In this document: positions 11,500 to 23,991 of the stretch, piece by piece
Layout: each line of letters begins with the position of its first letter
Numbering within the stretch: position 1 is the stretch's first letter
The notes under the pieces: generated by a model
The model's database searches: none
What the model saw: the letters and a program-made list of their open reading frames with translations, nothing else
What the model was told of the DNA's origin: nothing
From: Sipunculus nudus
Lineage: Eukaryota > Annelida > Sipuncula > Golfingiida > Sipunculidae
DNA length: 64,000 bases
Assembly: GCA_026874595.1 (NCBI GenBank)
Contig: CM049306.1
Location: forward strand, 7,747,519-7,811,518
Reading direction: 5' to 3'
Program-made: the position numbers and the translations under genes

Positions 11500-13125
11500 A
11501 CATGCGAAGTTAATTAAATCACGAAGAATATCGCTAAATTTCCTTTCCGTCTTGATCCTGAAATAAAGTACAATCGTTTAATTTATAATATATGAAAGAG
11601 GATCTCTCAGGTTGTCTGATAACACACACCTATATATACTGATTGTTATGTATTTATCGGGATTATCTTCAATTCATCCTCAACTGGTATTCAATATAGA
11701 AAATCATTGAAAATACTCTGGTTATCATGAAAAATATAGTAAAATAAAGATATAAGCCTGCTGAGTGAATATGTCGGTAAGATGCAAATATACTCCGATG
11801 AGAGGTTATACTTCATATTTCCTCTGCCCTAGGATAACAGTATATCCTTTAGTGGGTTAAATGTGTTAATTTGTGATTCGATTAACTATTTCTTTGGATT
11901 CATGAAATGTCACCCATTAAAAACAGTTTAAAACGGCAATAAAAACCACTTTCCTTTCATCCACCGGCAAGAGGTAGACACTATGTGGACTTTTAACAAA
12001 AACCAAAAAAAGATCCTTCAATGACACCCGGATTTTTGACGAACGGAATAAATCATAAGCCTTATGGTCAATCAACGTACTCTATAAATAGCAGAGTAAA
12101 TGAAGATCATTTAATTATATAAATTAATGAAATATTGTTTTTCAACCACTAATCCCATTTGTTTTATTCGTTATTTTAATTGAATTTTTCTTGGAACTGG
12201 ACGGGTCGCCCAACAAAAGTGTATATCGAAACCATTTCCTCCCTGATTGATGAGCGACTACCAAATAATGTATGTTGAGAAGTTGGAAACATACAGTCTA
12301 ATGATCAATGATCTACAGAATACCCTTCGCGTACACAACAGGAGATATACTTTTGAGTTTTTAGCTTTAAAGAAAGATAGGACATCCTGCCGAGAACGTG
12401 CCAGCTAAGAACCCATGCTGAGCAGAGTTTTTGATGGTATCGACAACACTGTCTCCACCGGTAAAAAACATCTGGTACTTATTTTGGTTTTGTTTCTCAA
12501 TTATACATTCCAAGTTGTGTAATATGCTGCGTGATAAAGGAGGACCCGGGCCATACAAAATTTAAGGTATTTATTACGCTGTAGATCTATCAATAAGACC
12601 AACTGTTCCTAGTGTAATAATAAAATCTTTCTTTCACGTGGGAAAGCTCTTATAACAAAAGGGAGTTCATTTATACCACCCTCCCCACCGTAAACGTTGC
12701 AACTTAAGTACTTTCCTTCTTTTAGACAAAGAAATACCGTCCCATGGCAACTTGTCGTAAGAACTGATGAAGAGAAACTCTCTATGGGGACAACTTAATG
12801 CTAACTGTAAAAAATAACATAGCTATAAGTACACACTTATTATACATTTCTGTATGCCCGTTTATCTTTATATTTTCACTGCATATAGGATATATGAGTT
12901 CCTTGTATTTATAAAATATATATATCCAATGCACACGTATTTCCTATTAAATAAATACGTTATTAAAGTGCACAAATACAAATAGCCAGTTTCCAGTTAA
13001 AGCTACCTTATCTAAAGTCGTGAAGATGTACATGCATAATACTTACGTCATTTTAGTGAGGTATTTTACATGTAAGCCCAGTTCATGTGAGAATCAGATT
13101 CACTTTGTGTATGCATATGTTGTGA
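11500..13125. other. Unremarkable AT-rich intergenic DNA
   Basis: No repeats or convincing frames; the 63-codon minus frame at 12367-12558 has no recognisable features. Confidence 0.55.
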
Positions 13126-13129
13126 AATA

Positions 13130-13160
<31 letters not shown>
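13130..13160. repeat. (TA)n(CA)n compound microsatellite
   Basis: Ten TA units run directly into five CA units. Confidence 0.95.
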
Positions 13161-13884
13161 TAAAGAGATACAAGTCTTGGTTTACGTTTGTTTGTCTGAG
13201 TAACCTATCTATACTGTTATATCTGTGATGAAGTGAATCCATCTTTATAAACCAGGAAGGGTTGATGAACATGTCAAGTTTCATGTCTGAACAGAAATAC
13301 CATAAATTTAGAGGACTGGTAGGAAAATGCACTTAAACGGCCACCCATCCTTTTGCATCAAATTCTTAACATTCGTCAAAGAGTGATGAATTAACAAAGA
13401 ACACATGTTAACCTGTAAAGAAAAGGGTAATTTTTCTCACACATGTTAGTTGTTGTCTAACGATATAGGCCATGAGGCCCGGTAAAAATGACGAGAATAT
13501 TTGTGTCATTATCATCCTCCTCCTAATCATCATCATCATCTTCATCGGGATTCAAAGATGGATTCTCGACATTACCTAGCATGATGCTCTCTCTGTTTAA
13601 TTATGTTATCTCACATAGTTCACTTTGGTAAAGTTCACCGCAGGTATAAGACACCACAAATTTCTGTTTAATCATGTTATCTGACATTGTTCACTTTGGT
13701 CAACTGATTGCTACCGAATTTGATTTGAAAAAAAAACCTCACCACTGAAAAGTATGAAATTAAAATATCCCTTTAAACCAATTGTCCGATTCTTTCCAGA
13801 GAAAAAGATTATGAATTCTTCAGGTTCATTCATCTCATGGAGAAATAACCCGCAACAAACAAGATATTAAAAAAAGGCCGTGGA

Positions 13885-14765
13885 ATGATTTCGAACTGTT
13901 CAGGACACGAGCAAGCTTCGTTAACTATTTGTCTTTGAGAAATAAATGACCACAAGTGTTTTCCTTTTTTTTTTTTAGATTTCTGTATTAGTCCAGGCTC
14001 AGTTGTAATTCCGTGGGAGTTTCATGAAGAAAGCTGGCAACATACATCATTTTAAAGTTTATAACCGTAGCAAAATAAAAAAAAATCCATGCTGCCATTT
14101 TGTCCCTACAGTTTCAAGGTCACCAAACAATGCCAAGCTCATGGCTTTAATATATCTAATTTACCAGGGTTAGTAATCATTTCGTGCGAGTTTAATGACA
14201 GTAACTGGCAACATACATCATATTAAAGATTATTCCGTATCAATCTAAAACACTTTTAACCTGTAGTTTTAAAGTCACCAAGAAAGGTCAAGGTCATGGC
14301 TATTGACATTTCTTTTTACCATAGAAATTACGTACGTCAAAGACACCCTTTAGATGTATATCCCTGATCCGTTGTATTTATTTTGTTTGAGCTTCATAAT
14401 AAGGTTCATATCATAATGCAAGGTCAAGGGCAATAAAGGTTAATGCACTGATTTTATAGTTCAGGGCAAGTCTCCTGGTTATAATCTGCCATGCAATTTC
14501 CTTGAAGGAAGGTGACATGTAGCTCCAGACATGGGAAGTTGAAAAATGTATTGCTATTTTTTTTCTAAAAGCACCAAATGTAAAATGTCAAGGTTTTGTA
14601 CAATTTTCACAATTTTCAACATTTACAATACAAAAATCTGTGCCCTGTTTCAATTACAAAAATCTGTTGGAATGGACTTTTTAAAACAAGTGCATTACGA
14701 ACTGGATGACAGTTTCTGGGCCACAAGCAAGTTCGTTGTCTTTGGGAATAAATGTCATGTGTCAG
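13885..14765. repeat. Diverged tandem array, roughly 190-bp units
   Basis: Three to four diverged units share phrases such as 'ctggcaacatacatcat' (about 14034 and 14206), 'ttcaaggtcacca' or 'ttaaagtcacca' (about 14112 and 14269), and 'gtctttgagaaataaatg' or 'gtctttgggaataaatg' at the two ends (about 13931 and 14737). AAGGTCA-type half-sites recur (for example 'aaggtcaaggtcatgg' near 14285 and 'aaggtcaaggg' near 14421). The plus frame of 74 codons (14546-14770) lies inside this array and is not credible as a gene. Confidence 0.7.
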
Positions 14766-14830
14766 TTTAGACACAAGCTCTCACGTATGAACAAGGAGAG
14801 TAAATCTTAAAGAAATCCATCATTAGGTAC

Positions 14831-14905
14831 CGGCGTCTGTGGCTCAGGGATAAAGCATAGGACACAAAGCCGGAAGCTCAGCCGAGGCGGTGAGATTTTC
14901 ACGGT
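14831..14905 (+). mobile_element. Degenerate tRNA-like SINE head
   Basis: The segment 'gtggctcagggataaagc' resembles a pol III A box (TGGCTCAG followed by G-rich). It continues 'ataggacacaaagccgga' as in tRNA-derived SINE heads. The expected B box (GGTTCGA) is not preserved; in its place is 'aagctcagccgaggcgg'. It runs straight into a 33-bp poly-C tract. Probably a truncated or decayed SINE. Confidence 0.35.
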
Positions 14906-14907
14906 CG

Positions 14908-14940
<33 letters not shown>
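14908..14940. repeat. 33-bp poly-C tract
   Basis: Thirty-three consecutive C in the given sequence. The true length is uncertain because homopolymers this long are commonly miscalled. Confidence 0.9.
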
Positions 14941-15004
14941 AGGGTGAGCGCACTGAAGGTTTAATTGGAAGACTGTGTCCCACAGGCGTAAATCACTCAC
15001 TAAG

Positions 15005-15500
15005 GGCCCCATCACACTAGATGAAGACCTTACGGCGACCACGGCGACCTAGTTGGTCGCCCTCAACATCGGAAAACCCTCCAAGTATGACTGCAATGCC
15101 GACATGTGCTGGCGCCGCGAGCTTCGTCAGAGCGCAAACGCCAGCACACGTCGAATCCATCTGGGCGCAGAGAGAGCGCAGCTCTGACGTCATAAGCGCA
15201 ACGGCAGCACCGTGTGAAGCGTGTAAAGAGCTCACTAGGGTCACCGAGGTCTCGGTAGTGGCGGGATAAGTGTGCTGAGCCAGCGCCGTGGAACCGGAAG
15301 GTCGATGCTACCCCTTTCACTGGCGCTCGACTTACACGGTCAGGAAGCTGGTACTGCGCTGCTGGGACACTGATGCGCTTTTAATCCACGGCGACCCCGC
15401 GGCGGAAATTTTGTCCATGTTCAAAACTGGTCGCCACTCATGGCGTTCATGGTGACCATATGACGACCCAAGGCGACACTATCTCGCTCCTACAAAGCTC
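15005..15500. mobile_element. GC-rich block, possible decayed Harbinger-like element
   Basis: The block begins 'taagggccccatcacacta', a start type reminiscent of DNA-transposon termini. It is rich in 'ggcgacc'/'ggtcgcc' inverted motifs (15033-15061 and 15390-15480). No matching right terminus was found. Several overlapping 69-85-codon frames on both strands (15017-15320) are mutual shadows in GC-rich DNA with no recognisable domain. The element assignment is weak; the GC contrast with flanks is clear. Confidence 0.3.
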
Positions 15501-17145
15501 ATGAAAACTTAAGGCCACTCTGGCTACGCTCTACGGTGATCTGACCCAATTCGGTGATCGCAGCGAGATCGTCTTCTCGTTTGACGGGGGTGTAAGTGAG
15601 TGTGTCTTTTTGGGATTCCTCGGTGTTATGACTCAGCAATGGGATTGATAACACACCCAGGACCTGCAGGTGCGGCAGACACCGGGCCTGGGTGACACCA
15701 GGATACATAAGTAATATGATAGGAGGCGAGTGCTACCGTCCTGTCAGGTAGTCCCAAACCGAAATGGAACTGCAAATGTACATACTTAGATTTATAACTA
15801 GGTAAAAGAGCATAAAAAAGGGAGGCGGTTACCTCCACACAAAAAAATCCTTCATTAGGTATTAATCCATCCATTTAGCGGTGAGAAATTAGAGCTTTAA
15901 TATGACTTATTATATAAAATCATCAAATCTGTGACATTTCCAAAGAGTATGATTCGGTCATTTTTTTTCTAATTTTGCATATTTCCAGAGACTAATGTGG
16001 CAATGTACTACATTATTTTGATTTTGTGATCCCATGGTAAATCTTAACAACAACCTTAAACAATTAGAAGATTTTAACGTTTAGTGTACTCAAAAGAATG
16101 CTATCGCTCCTTGAATACAGGTCACAGTGAATTCCGGGAGCCTAAGAAGCTTTCACTGGGACCTGACTAGATCTCAAGCAAGAAATTTCTAGGTCTCATT
16201 GTAACTGTTACGATTTGTGCCCATAGCTAGTTCAGCTGGCCAGGTGGGAGGACGATAAAAATATAAGATCTATCTGTGCATATCTCAGCATGATGGAAAT
16301 TCAGCTGAGCTAAAAACAAAAGCCGACTTCCCTGCACACAATCCCATTTATTAAAATTGCTCTAGCTCAGCAAAAATATATCGCTATAGCGATGACCCGG
16401 CAACCGTCCATTAACCATATACGTTGATTCTACATTTGTGACGTATGTGATTTCTCCACCCAAACCTAAAACTAGTTCACAGTGACCTCGTTTCTTCGAG
16501 AAACGAAGGAGATACATTTAATCCCTTTAACTTGTTCTTTTCAAATAATCCTCTGCTTTTCTATATAAATTTTGCATGTTGTCAGAGACTTATGTGGCTA
16601 GCTAGCCGATTGTGAAATTTGACCAAAAATTGTTACGTTATTACAGTTTTCCAGCCTGTCTGCTATAGCTCTGCTAGTTTCTTGGCAATATCAGCATAAC
16701 ATGTTTTGATCTAAATGACACACATAATTTATAGAAAATAGTTAATGGGTCAAAAGGGATTCCATGCACCATTGAAACGTATTTTTTATAAATAGTTATA
16801 AATATCCAGATGTGATTAAAAGCAGGATTTAAACAAACGAATACTCGGTCAGACGAAGTGTATAACGGTAACGTTACAATGTTTTACAAGAAGTATTTAA
16901 TATGCAAAATGTTTATTTAACTGGATGCATGTTCTTTCCAAGTGAGCAGAATTCTCCACATTATCCTGTTATTTAACAATATAACACTTATGACTCTTTT
17001 TGACATGCTAATTAAAAGCAGGTTATTTTCAAATTGTAATACTTCACATATCGTATTATTAATTTAACAAAAATGTTTAACAATGGATTTTACAATTGAA
17101 ATTTGTGCAGCTACTTCTTTACAATTTGGATGTGTTTGTGTCCAG
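15500..17145. other. Intergenic DNA, no recognised feature
   Basis: AT-rich with two small unconvincing minus frames at 15499-15874. 'gctagctagc' occurs near 16598. Nothing supportable. Confidence 0.5.
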
Positions 17146-17159
17146 TTCAGTGTCGGTTC

Positions 17160-17735
17160 AGTGCATTGACCTTGAGTTAGGACCTTGACCTTAAGTTAGG
17201 ACCTTGATATTGAGGAAAGCTTATCCTCAAGTAAAAAGTACTACTGATCAAAGATATGCCACAGGAGGTGATTCTTTGGCATTCATATTTAATAAGGCCA
17301 ACATAATAGAAAAACATATCAAATGTCATGACCTTGACCTTATCTGTTGACCTTGTATCTTCGAGAAAAATTGCAAAAAGGATTGATATGGTAATAAGCT
17401 TAAACATGATATATGACGCTTACGTTTTTTAATGAAATCTTCATGAAATAACAAAAACAAAAAAAAAATATCAAAGCCATGACTTTGACCTTGTTAATTG
17501 ACCATTATCGTTCAAAGAAAATGTGGCAACATAGGTTTGTAGACTGATAAGGTTATAGGCTTTAAAATGAGGTATGTTGTTATTTATTTTCATGAAATCC
17601 CCACGGAATGACAATTTATCATGGAAAATTCCAATAAATATCAAAACCCATTATACCTTGACCTTGTTTGATGACCTTGAAACTGCAAGAAAAAATTGAA
17701 ACATGTGTCTTTATATAGATACGGTGAAAATGTAT
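17160..17735. repeat. Diverged tandem array with TGACCTTGACCTT motifs
   Basis: Units of about 150-175 bp each carry a 'tgaccttgacctt'-type phrase followed by 'ttgacc' or 'atgacc'. Examples lie at about 17168-17210, 17327, 17478 and 17651. After each comes a conserved 'gagaaaaattgcaa' or 'aagaaaaaattgaaa' and a later 'atgaaatc' phrase. The motif on the opposite strand (AAGGTCAAGGTCA) equals the extended half-site bound by ERR/SF-1-type nuclear receptors. Whether any receptor binds here is untested. The minus 76-codon frame 17177-17407 is a shadow. Confidence 0.75.
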
Positions 17736-18109
17736 AAAATGATGTATTTTTTCCAGTGGTGAATGGTGGGAGTTTCAACACCCTTGCATATACATACAGG
17801 ATATGACATTTAATTCAACAGTTTTTACAGGGAAAAATATTATTCACAATTATTAAATATTTAAAAACAGCCAGAGAGATGGAAAACAGAGCAAATCACT
17901 TTAATTCCAAATATACTGAGGCAGGAAAATGATGAACAAATGTTTGCATTGGATTCTCATCTTTTATTTTTCAAGCATTTAAATTTTACTATTCATTTAC
18001 AGTATAACATATATATATGAATATTTAAATTTATTCACCATTCTAAAATCAATCAACATTTATAGCTAATTTAGTCAGGGAACATTACATTATGCACAGA
18101 GATGTATTT

Positions 18110-18248
18110 TTTTTTTTTATAAAATATAAATTTTAAATTTGCAAAACAATAATTATCTTAAAATAAACGCTTGATTAAGGATTCACAACTTATAGTCAGC
18201 TGAGCTTAATAAAAAAAAGGGGGGGGGCAAAATATAATAGAACAAGGC
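18110..18248. other. AT-rich spacer with short poly-T and G-run
   Basis: Spacer between two tandem-repeat families; contains a T9 run near 18110 and a G7 run near 18222. Confidence 0.5.
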
Positions 18249-18399
18249 CTACAGGTCTAACGCGAACCTGTGCAATGAGGTATATTGCTTCAATGCTGGA
18301 ACAATACTTTTCAAGAATATGTGTAACATGTATATGAACAATGCAAGTACTAAACACTTAGAACAAGAAACAATTAAACAAACATCACTGCTGAAATTC

Positions 18400-19850
18400 T
18401 GACATGGGTGCACAGAACAAAAAAAATTAAATAGCTTGAGTGGCAAGGTGAAATAGGGTGAGGTGTGTTGCATTATAGCTTGGATGTCTGCAGCCGAAAT
18501 GTGTATACATAGGTTGCGCCACCTACCACAAAATCCAGAAAGCTGTCCAAGTTGTATAAACATGCAAAATGTTATGCAGTTAAGTCAAACCACTACTGAG
18601 ATATGAGTGATTTTAGCCCACGGCAGACAAACAGACGGACGCTGTGCAAAAATGGTGGTAGATGGCGCCACCAATTTTGGGTATGATTAAGAGCTATGTG
18701 AGATCTATACACATGCAAAATTTCAGGGGGATATGTCTAACCAGTCCTGAGATGTAAGCCTGAATGTCTGCAGCGTATACATAAATGTAGGTGGCGACAC
18801 CTGCCACAAAATCGAGAAAGCTATCCAAGATGTATAAACCTGCGAAATTTAAGGCAGATATGTCAAACCACTGCCGAGATATAAGTGATTTTATCCCACG
18901 GCAAACAAACAGATGCAGGAGGCGCCACCAGTTTTGCATATAATAAAGAGCTATGTGAGATCTATAAACATGCAAAATTTTTGCCCAATCGGTCAAATGG
19001 TTCCCGAGATATGAGCTTGGATGTCTGCAGCGTAAATGTGAATGTAGGTAGCGCCACCTGTCAAAAAATCAAGAAAGCTGTCAAGGATGTATAAACCTGC
19101 AAAATTTCAGGTGGATAAGTCCAACCAATGCAGAGATATGTGTGATTTTATCCAAAGGCAGATGAACAGATGGACGCTGTGCAAAAATGGTTGCAGGTGG
19201 CGCCAGCATTTTTAGTGTATGTTATAAAGCTACCCAAGGGGTACATTTGTGCAAAATTTTTAGCCTGATCGGTCAAAAGGTTCCCGAGATATGTGGGTTT
19301 ATATCTGGAAACAGACGCATAATTGGACGCTGGGCAGAGAGGAAAGGTAAGGGGTGAACCAAAAATGAGGGCGCAGCAGTTCACATGTGACCCTATCATA
19401 ATTCCGAATTAAAAAAAAATTCTGCCCAGTGGTTACGGAGGAGTTTTCCGGAAACCTATGTGGCGGTGGCGGCGGCGTCCGACTGAAAACATAGTATCCG
19501 CAAAAGTCTGTTTTGGCGGATGCAATGATTGTAGCTGGCACCACCAACAAAGAGATATATGCATATGCCCAATGTCAGACTGATATGTCAAACCCCTCCT
19601 GTGAAATAAACAGGGACATACACTGTGCAAAAATTTTTGTAGGTGGTGCCACCAATCTTGTACACTATAAAGCTACCCGATATGTATAAACATGCCCAAT
19701 ATTAGTCTGATGTATCAAATTCCTCTGTAGAAATAAGCAGGCGCATACACTGCAAAAGTCAATGTAGGTGGCACCACCCGTCTTGTAAATGAGAAAACCA
19801 TCAAAGACGCATAGACAGGTGAAAATATCAGGCCAATAAATCAAACTTCC
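18400..19850. repeat. Diverged tandem array with GGCGCCACC motif (dimeric units about 260-280 bp)
   Basis: Repeated landmarks define the array. 'tgtctgcagc' occurs at about 18485, 18765 and 19022. 'gcgccacc' or variants occur at about 18513, 18665, 18793, 18923, 19052, 19200, 19648 and 19770, giving alternating half-units of about 130-150 bp. 'ctgcaaaattt', 'gagatatgag' and 'acagatggacgctgtgcaaa' phrases recur in each unit. Several 60-100-codon frames cross the array on both strands with related translations; this is what a diverged satellite produces and not evidence of genes. Confidence 0.85.
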
Positions 19851-19914
19851 CCAGAGTTTGATGCACTGGGCTGACGAGGCTTAGGTGAGTAAGGCAGTTG
19901 CCCCCGAGTGAACT

Positions 19915-20180
19915 GTGACAAATTACTGCGTCAAGCTACTGCACTGAGTGAACTCTTGACCTGCACCTGGCTAGACTGAGTGAACTTTTGACCTGTACTT
20001 GGCTGCACTAAGAGAACTCTTCACCTGTTCCATAATCTGACACAGTTGGCAGTCTGCCACAGCTATAAATAGATCCGGGCTGAATTTTGGTGCCAAATCT
20101 GATGCAATGAGCAGTCTGTCAAAGCTATAAATATAATGCAGCTACTGCACCGAGTGAACTCTTGACCTACACCTGGCGGC
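19915..20180. repeat. Short 31-35-bp tandem repeat
   Basis: The phrase 'actgagtgaactcttgacct' followed by 'gcacctggct' recurs with changes at about 19942, 19974, 20007 and 20146. Two 'agctataaata' phrases at about 20060 and 20123 are part of a further local duplication (the segment 'cagtctgccacagctataaa' against 'cagtctgtcaaagctataaa'). Confidence 0.7.
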
Positions 20181-20754
20181 ACTTCTTCCAATCCTGGCAC
20201 TGTGCCAAAACTATTTATACAGCTGACATCATCTTGGCTAGTGGCCAACATCAAGGCACTGGCAATCTGCCAGTGGTAAACCAAGGGCTGCCATCTGTAC
20301 ATAAAAGTGGTCCCTACTTGGAATAACTTTGAAATTAATTTTTCCAATACAAAATGCTTTTCGGCTGACTTTTTATTAAAAATAAATCAGGAATATATGT
20401 AAAACTGTTACAGATGCATACTGAATGCAAAAGTAAAATACAGATATATCTCACTGATGGCAAATTCTTGATTTAAGTTGAGTAGGGATACCAATAATTT
20501 ATAATCCATGTAAAGTTGTCTTTATAAGCCACAGAGAGCTGAATATCCATGATTGTAACATTGCCTGGTATGATGAATAACTTAAATCATAAATCTATTT
20601 TTTTTTTAAAAGCTTTTAAAAAACTTTCTTTACAATTTTAACCAAAGATAACCTGAAATCTATATGTCTAGTGGCATGATGTAATAGATGCTGATAAACT
20701 GGTGCCAGGCTAGATGTAACAGCATCACACAGCTAACATATATGGTAAAATGAC

Positions 20755-21780
20755 CCAATTCAATCTCCATAATTCAGCCAAAAATCATTCATGTGGAACA
20801 ATTAATGACAATTATTACAAGAATTATTGTGGGGATTATTCTTGTAAAATATTTAACAAACTGGCTTCAGTAACATCAGTCGAAAAACGTTTCGCAGGTT
20901 TATAACTCATATAGGAAGATACAGCAAACTGGTTAAGTTCAGCTTCCCGTAACTCAGCCAAAAAGCACTGAACCAAAACCATTTGAACAAACTTGAATTA
21001 TCAACAATCTGAGGATAATTAATCTGTGAGATTTAAGAAATTGGCCCAGTGGTTTTTGAGAAGAAGATCTTTGTAGCCACTGAGCTAAAATGGGCTGTTA
21101 AGGCATATGACTAAATTCAGCTTCCAATAACTTAGCCAAAAATCAATGAACAGAGACCATTTGAACAATCTTCAGAAAGCACTACCTTAGGATAATTTCT
21201 GTGTGATATTAAACATTTTGGCCATATGGTTTCAGAGAAGAAGTTTTTTGTAGCCCTGACTGTGATACTGATGACCCCGTACAAAAAGGCCGATGCAGGT
21301 GGCGCCGCCAATACCTCAATTTCAGATATGATCTATGTGACCAACATTGGCATAAAATTTTGTAATGGCAGCTCTAGCCGTTTCTGAAATTTAAATTTTA
21401 ATATGCTTTTTTTTGGACAGATGACAAAGTTCAACCTCCTGTAACTTAGCCAAAAGATCTCCAAACTGAAACCATTAAAACAAACTTGAGAGAGATTGTT
21501 CCAGGGATCATTTCTATGAAATATTGGACAATTTGGCTGGACAGTTTCGGAGAAGAAGATTTTTAAAGCTTTTTTAGCTTTTTCCCTATAAAATCTAAGA
21601 AAATGCAGTTAGAAAAAAAATAAACAAAATCCGATATAGTTTTTTGGATGACTGATATTGCAAAAAAATTGGTGATGCTAGCTCCTGCCGTTTTTGAGAT
21701 AGCTATGGTTAACGTACAGACGACGCACGACGGACGACACCGCACCATCGCATAAGCTCACAGGTTCGCTTAAAAGGAAC
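20755..21780. repeat. Diverged tandem array, about 180-bp units, ending in a cgacggacgac tail
   Basis: Four units each begin like 'ttcagcttccaataactta' then 'gccaaaaatc' and end 'tttcagagaagaag' (about 20757, 20937, 21117 and 21429). A 'ggtggcgccgccaat' phrase at about 21298 links it to the preceding GGCGCCACC family. It closes with 'gacgacgcacgacggacg' and 'cataagctcacagg' (about 21718-21766). That is a terminal pattern I associate with bivalve repeats (general knowledge, not verified). Confidence 0.8.
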
Positions 21781-22179
21781 CGTCAGTGGTTTTTCCGCGG
21801 AACCTCAGAGAGCTCACTCCCCAACAACAACAAACTTTATTCCCAAAGAACGATATCGAAAATGCTCATACCTGATAGCTCTAAAGTATTGTAAAGAAAT
21901 TTATATCACAGTGTAATATTTTCTAAGATAGTATTTTTATGGAAATCGAAGTAAATATGAGTGCTCAAACGCAAACGTTAAAATTTGAGATGACGCGCGT
22001 TATTATACTGAAGAATATGTTACCATATAAGAGTGCAGATTACTCATTTTGGTGTTGCATGGCCATGTTGATGATGTTATGTATACGAAATATTTCATTA
22101 TTTTGTACTTTACAAGTCCTCATCTCGCAAAAACCTGAACAGAGAGGTACCTATTTTTCGGGAAGACTTATCTAAATAT

Positions 22180-23470
22180 GAGCATTTTCATATTTTTTGG
22201 TCCGCACCAGGTCGATCGGCAGCATCTAGGAAATCAGTCGAGAGATCATCAACCAATCTCCTTAGTGCTGGGTATTATTAACCCGAGGGAATTTGCGCCC
22301 GTGGAAAATACAAATGGTATAAACAGAGAACTAATATCCAAGGATTATGAATCAACTACATTAACTCCATCCATTCAGACCTGATGACAGCTTCTACCAC
22401 TGAAGCTACGCTGCAGAGAGTTTCGAGGAGGGTTTTTAAATTTAAACTTTTGTTTCTTTGTGACTTGTGTAATCTTTCAGGGAGAAGCTTTTTAAACAGC
22501 AGCGACACGATCTGCCGACGTGTAATGGTGAGCTAATTGGCCTATGTCCCAGTAGTAACCACTTCGCCGGTGTTCTGAAGTCCAGGTCATGCAGGAGGCT
22601 GAAAATGACGCCTTAACAATTCATCGTCCACCGTAGCCCGATCATTTACGGACAACCAGATGCCAGGTCGCTACGGCGGACCCAAGTGTGTTGCTCTTTG
22701 CTTGCCTGCTGCCTCCCACCCCGGGCCCGACTCACTGTGGAGGTCAGTAGCGGCCTTGTTAATATTTAAAGATCATTTTCGCTGAGAATCCCAGTGCGAC
22801 TACAAATGGAACACGGGAACGAATCCTAATGAATTTGGAATTCTATTTGCGACTAATACGGGATGTAAGCAAGTGGGACTCGTGGGTTATTTGCCACTTA
22901 AGACAGATGCCGTCTCAAATCAATTAGGCTTAGGGCGACATGAGTTGCATGGAAAATTGTGTCTAATTCAGTGGTGTTTCGCTTAATGGCCCAACATAGA
23001 CAGTCCCAAATCGAGTTACGTAGCTCTTCATCAATCAGACCAGACGCGGCGACGCTCGGCACCGATCGGCTGACGCGGACGGCGTGCGGTCTTCAGTAGG
23101 CACGCGTGACATTCAGGTGACTTCACTGGTAGTCATTTTGCCTGAGCGACAACACCGACACATACATGCGTGTCAGGACGTCTGGTACTCCGTTCAAGTA
23201 AAACCCGGCGCTTTATGACAACCATAATTCTTTACGAGGTGTGTCAAATGGCAGCATACTGTTAATGCGTGCCTGGGGTTGAGGGTCAGTCTTTACACAA
23301 AAAGACTAAGGCCAAATGGCAAGGAGTTAGTTAATGAGCAATCTTTTCTGGAGGACGCCACGGCACGGACAATTTTAATCAACTGCTTTTAGGAGACACC
23401 GCGGGACAGGGAGAAATTGCGAATTGGGGCTTTGTCAAGAGGGCTGTAAGCGACACGTTATACTGAAAAA
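22180..23470. promoter_or_regulatory. Candidate conserved non-coding island (about 1.3 kb)
   Basis: After the repeat arrays the composition becomes GC-richer and non-repetitive. It contains 'gagctaattgg' near 22532, 'ctaatgaatttgg' near 22827, 'tcaattaggcttag' near 22919 and 'cgcttaatggccc' near 22980. There is a CpG-dense section around 23042-23090 and an octamer-like 'gagttgcatgg' near 22942. Two short plus frames (21939-22384) lie at its left edge without recognisable domains. Best read as unannotated regulatory DNA or an unrecognised UTR. Confidence 0.35.
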
Positions 23471-23898
23471 AACAACCAATGATAGAACTGAAAGCGGAAG
23501 GTTTGGTAAACCACATCTTCAGTTCAGATTGTGGTAGCTTTTATGCTTTTTTCTTCAAATGTTTCCATTAGATGTTTCTTATAAAGAGAACATCAACATC
23601 TATATACTGAAATTCCTGTACCTCGGCTCTAGGTGTTAATATTACTTCAACCTCATGTTGGAGTCTTTTTGGTGTCGGGTTGTCATTAGTACCATTTTGA
23701 TATAAGTTTAGTTTTAAAGCTCGCAGAACCTTCCATCAAACAATTCAAATCATTGTTATCTATATAAATTGTTATCCATGTACATATTTTGTTTGACTTT
23801 GAATTACATTTAGTTTCTTTAAATATGAACTGTAAAAATGACATAAGACTTAAAGCTTAATCTTTCATGATTTACACTTTTTTTTTATTTTCCTTCGT

Positions 23899-23943
23899 TT
23901 ATATAGGCGTGTGTAAATTGTAATTTTACACACGCCTATATAA
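23899..23943. repeat. Perfect 19-bp inverted repeat (hairpin/cruciform)
   Basis: Left arm 23899-23917 (ttatataggcgtgtgtaaa) is the exact reverse complement of the right arm 23925-23943, with a 7-nt loop 'ttgtaat'. There is no following T-run, so it does not look like a terminator. It may be a tiny foldback element or an RNA hairpin. Confidence 0.9.
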
Positions 23944-23991
23944 TATATTTGCTTTTAGTTTAATCATTTTAGTTTTAAAAGTTTTTTTTAA

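Noticed and set aside
15017-15320. Three overlapping frames (75-85 codons) in a GC-rich block
   Set aside because: Same bases read on both strands, no domain, stop-poor because of GC content.
18249-19630. Several 65-104-codon minus frames
   Set aside because: They fall in the diverged GGCGCCACC tandem array and give related peptides from repeated units.
20055-20135. Two 'agctataaata' sequences as TATA boxes
   Set aside because: Both are copies of one short duplicated repeat unit, so the pair is explained by repetition.
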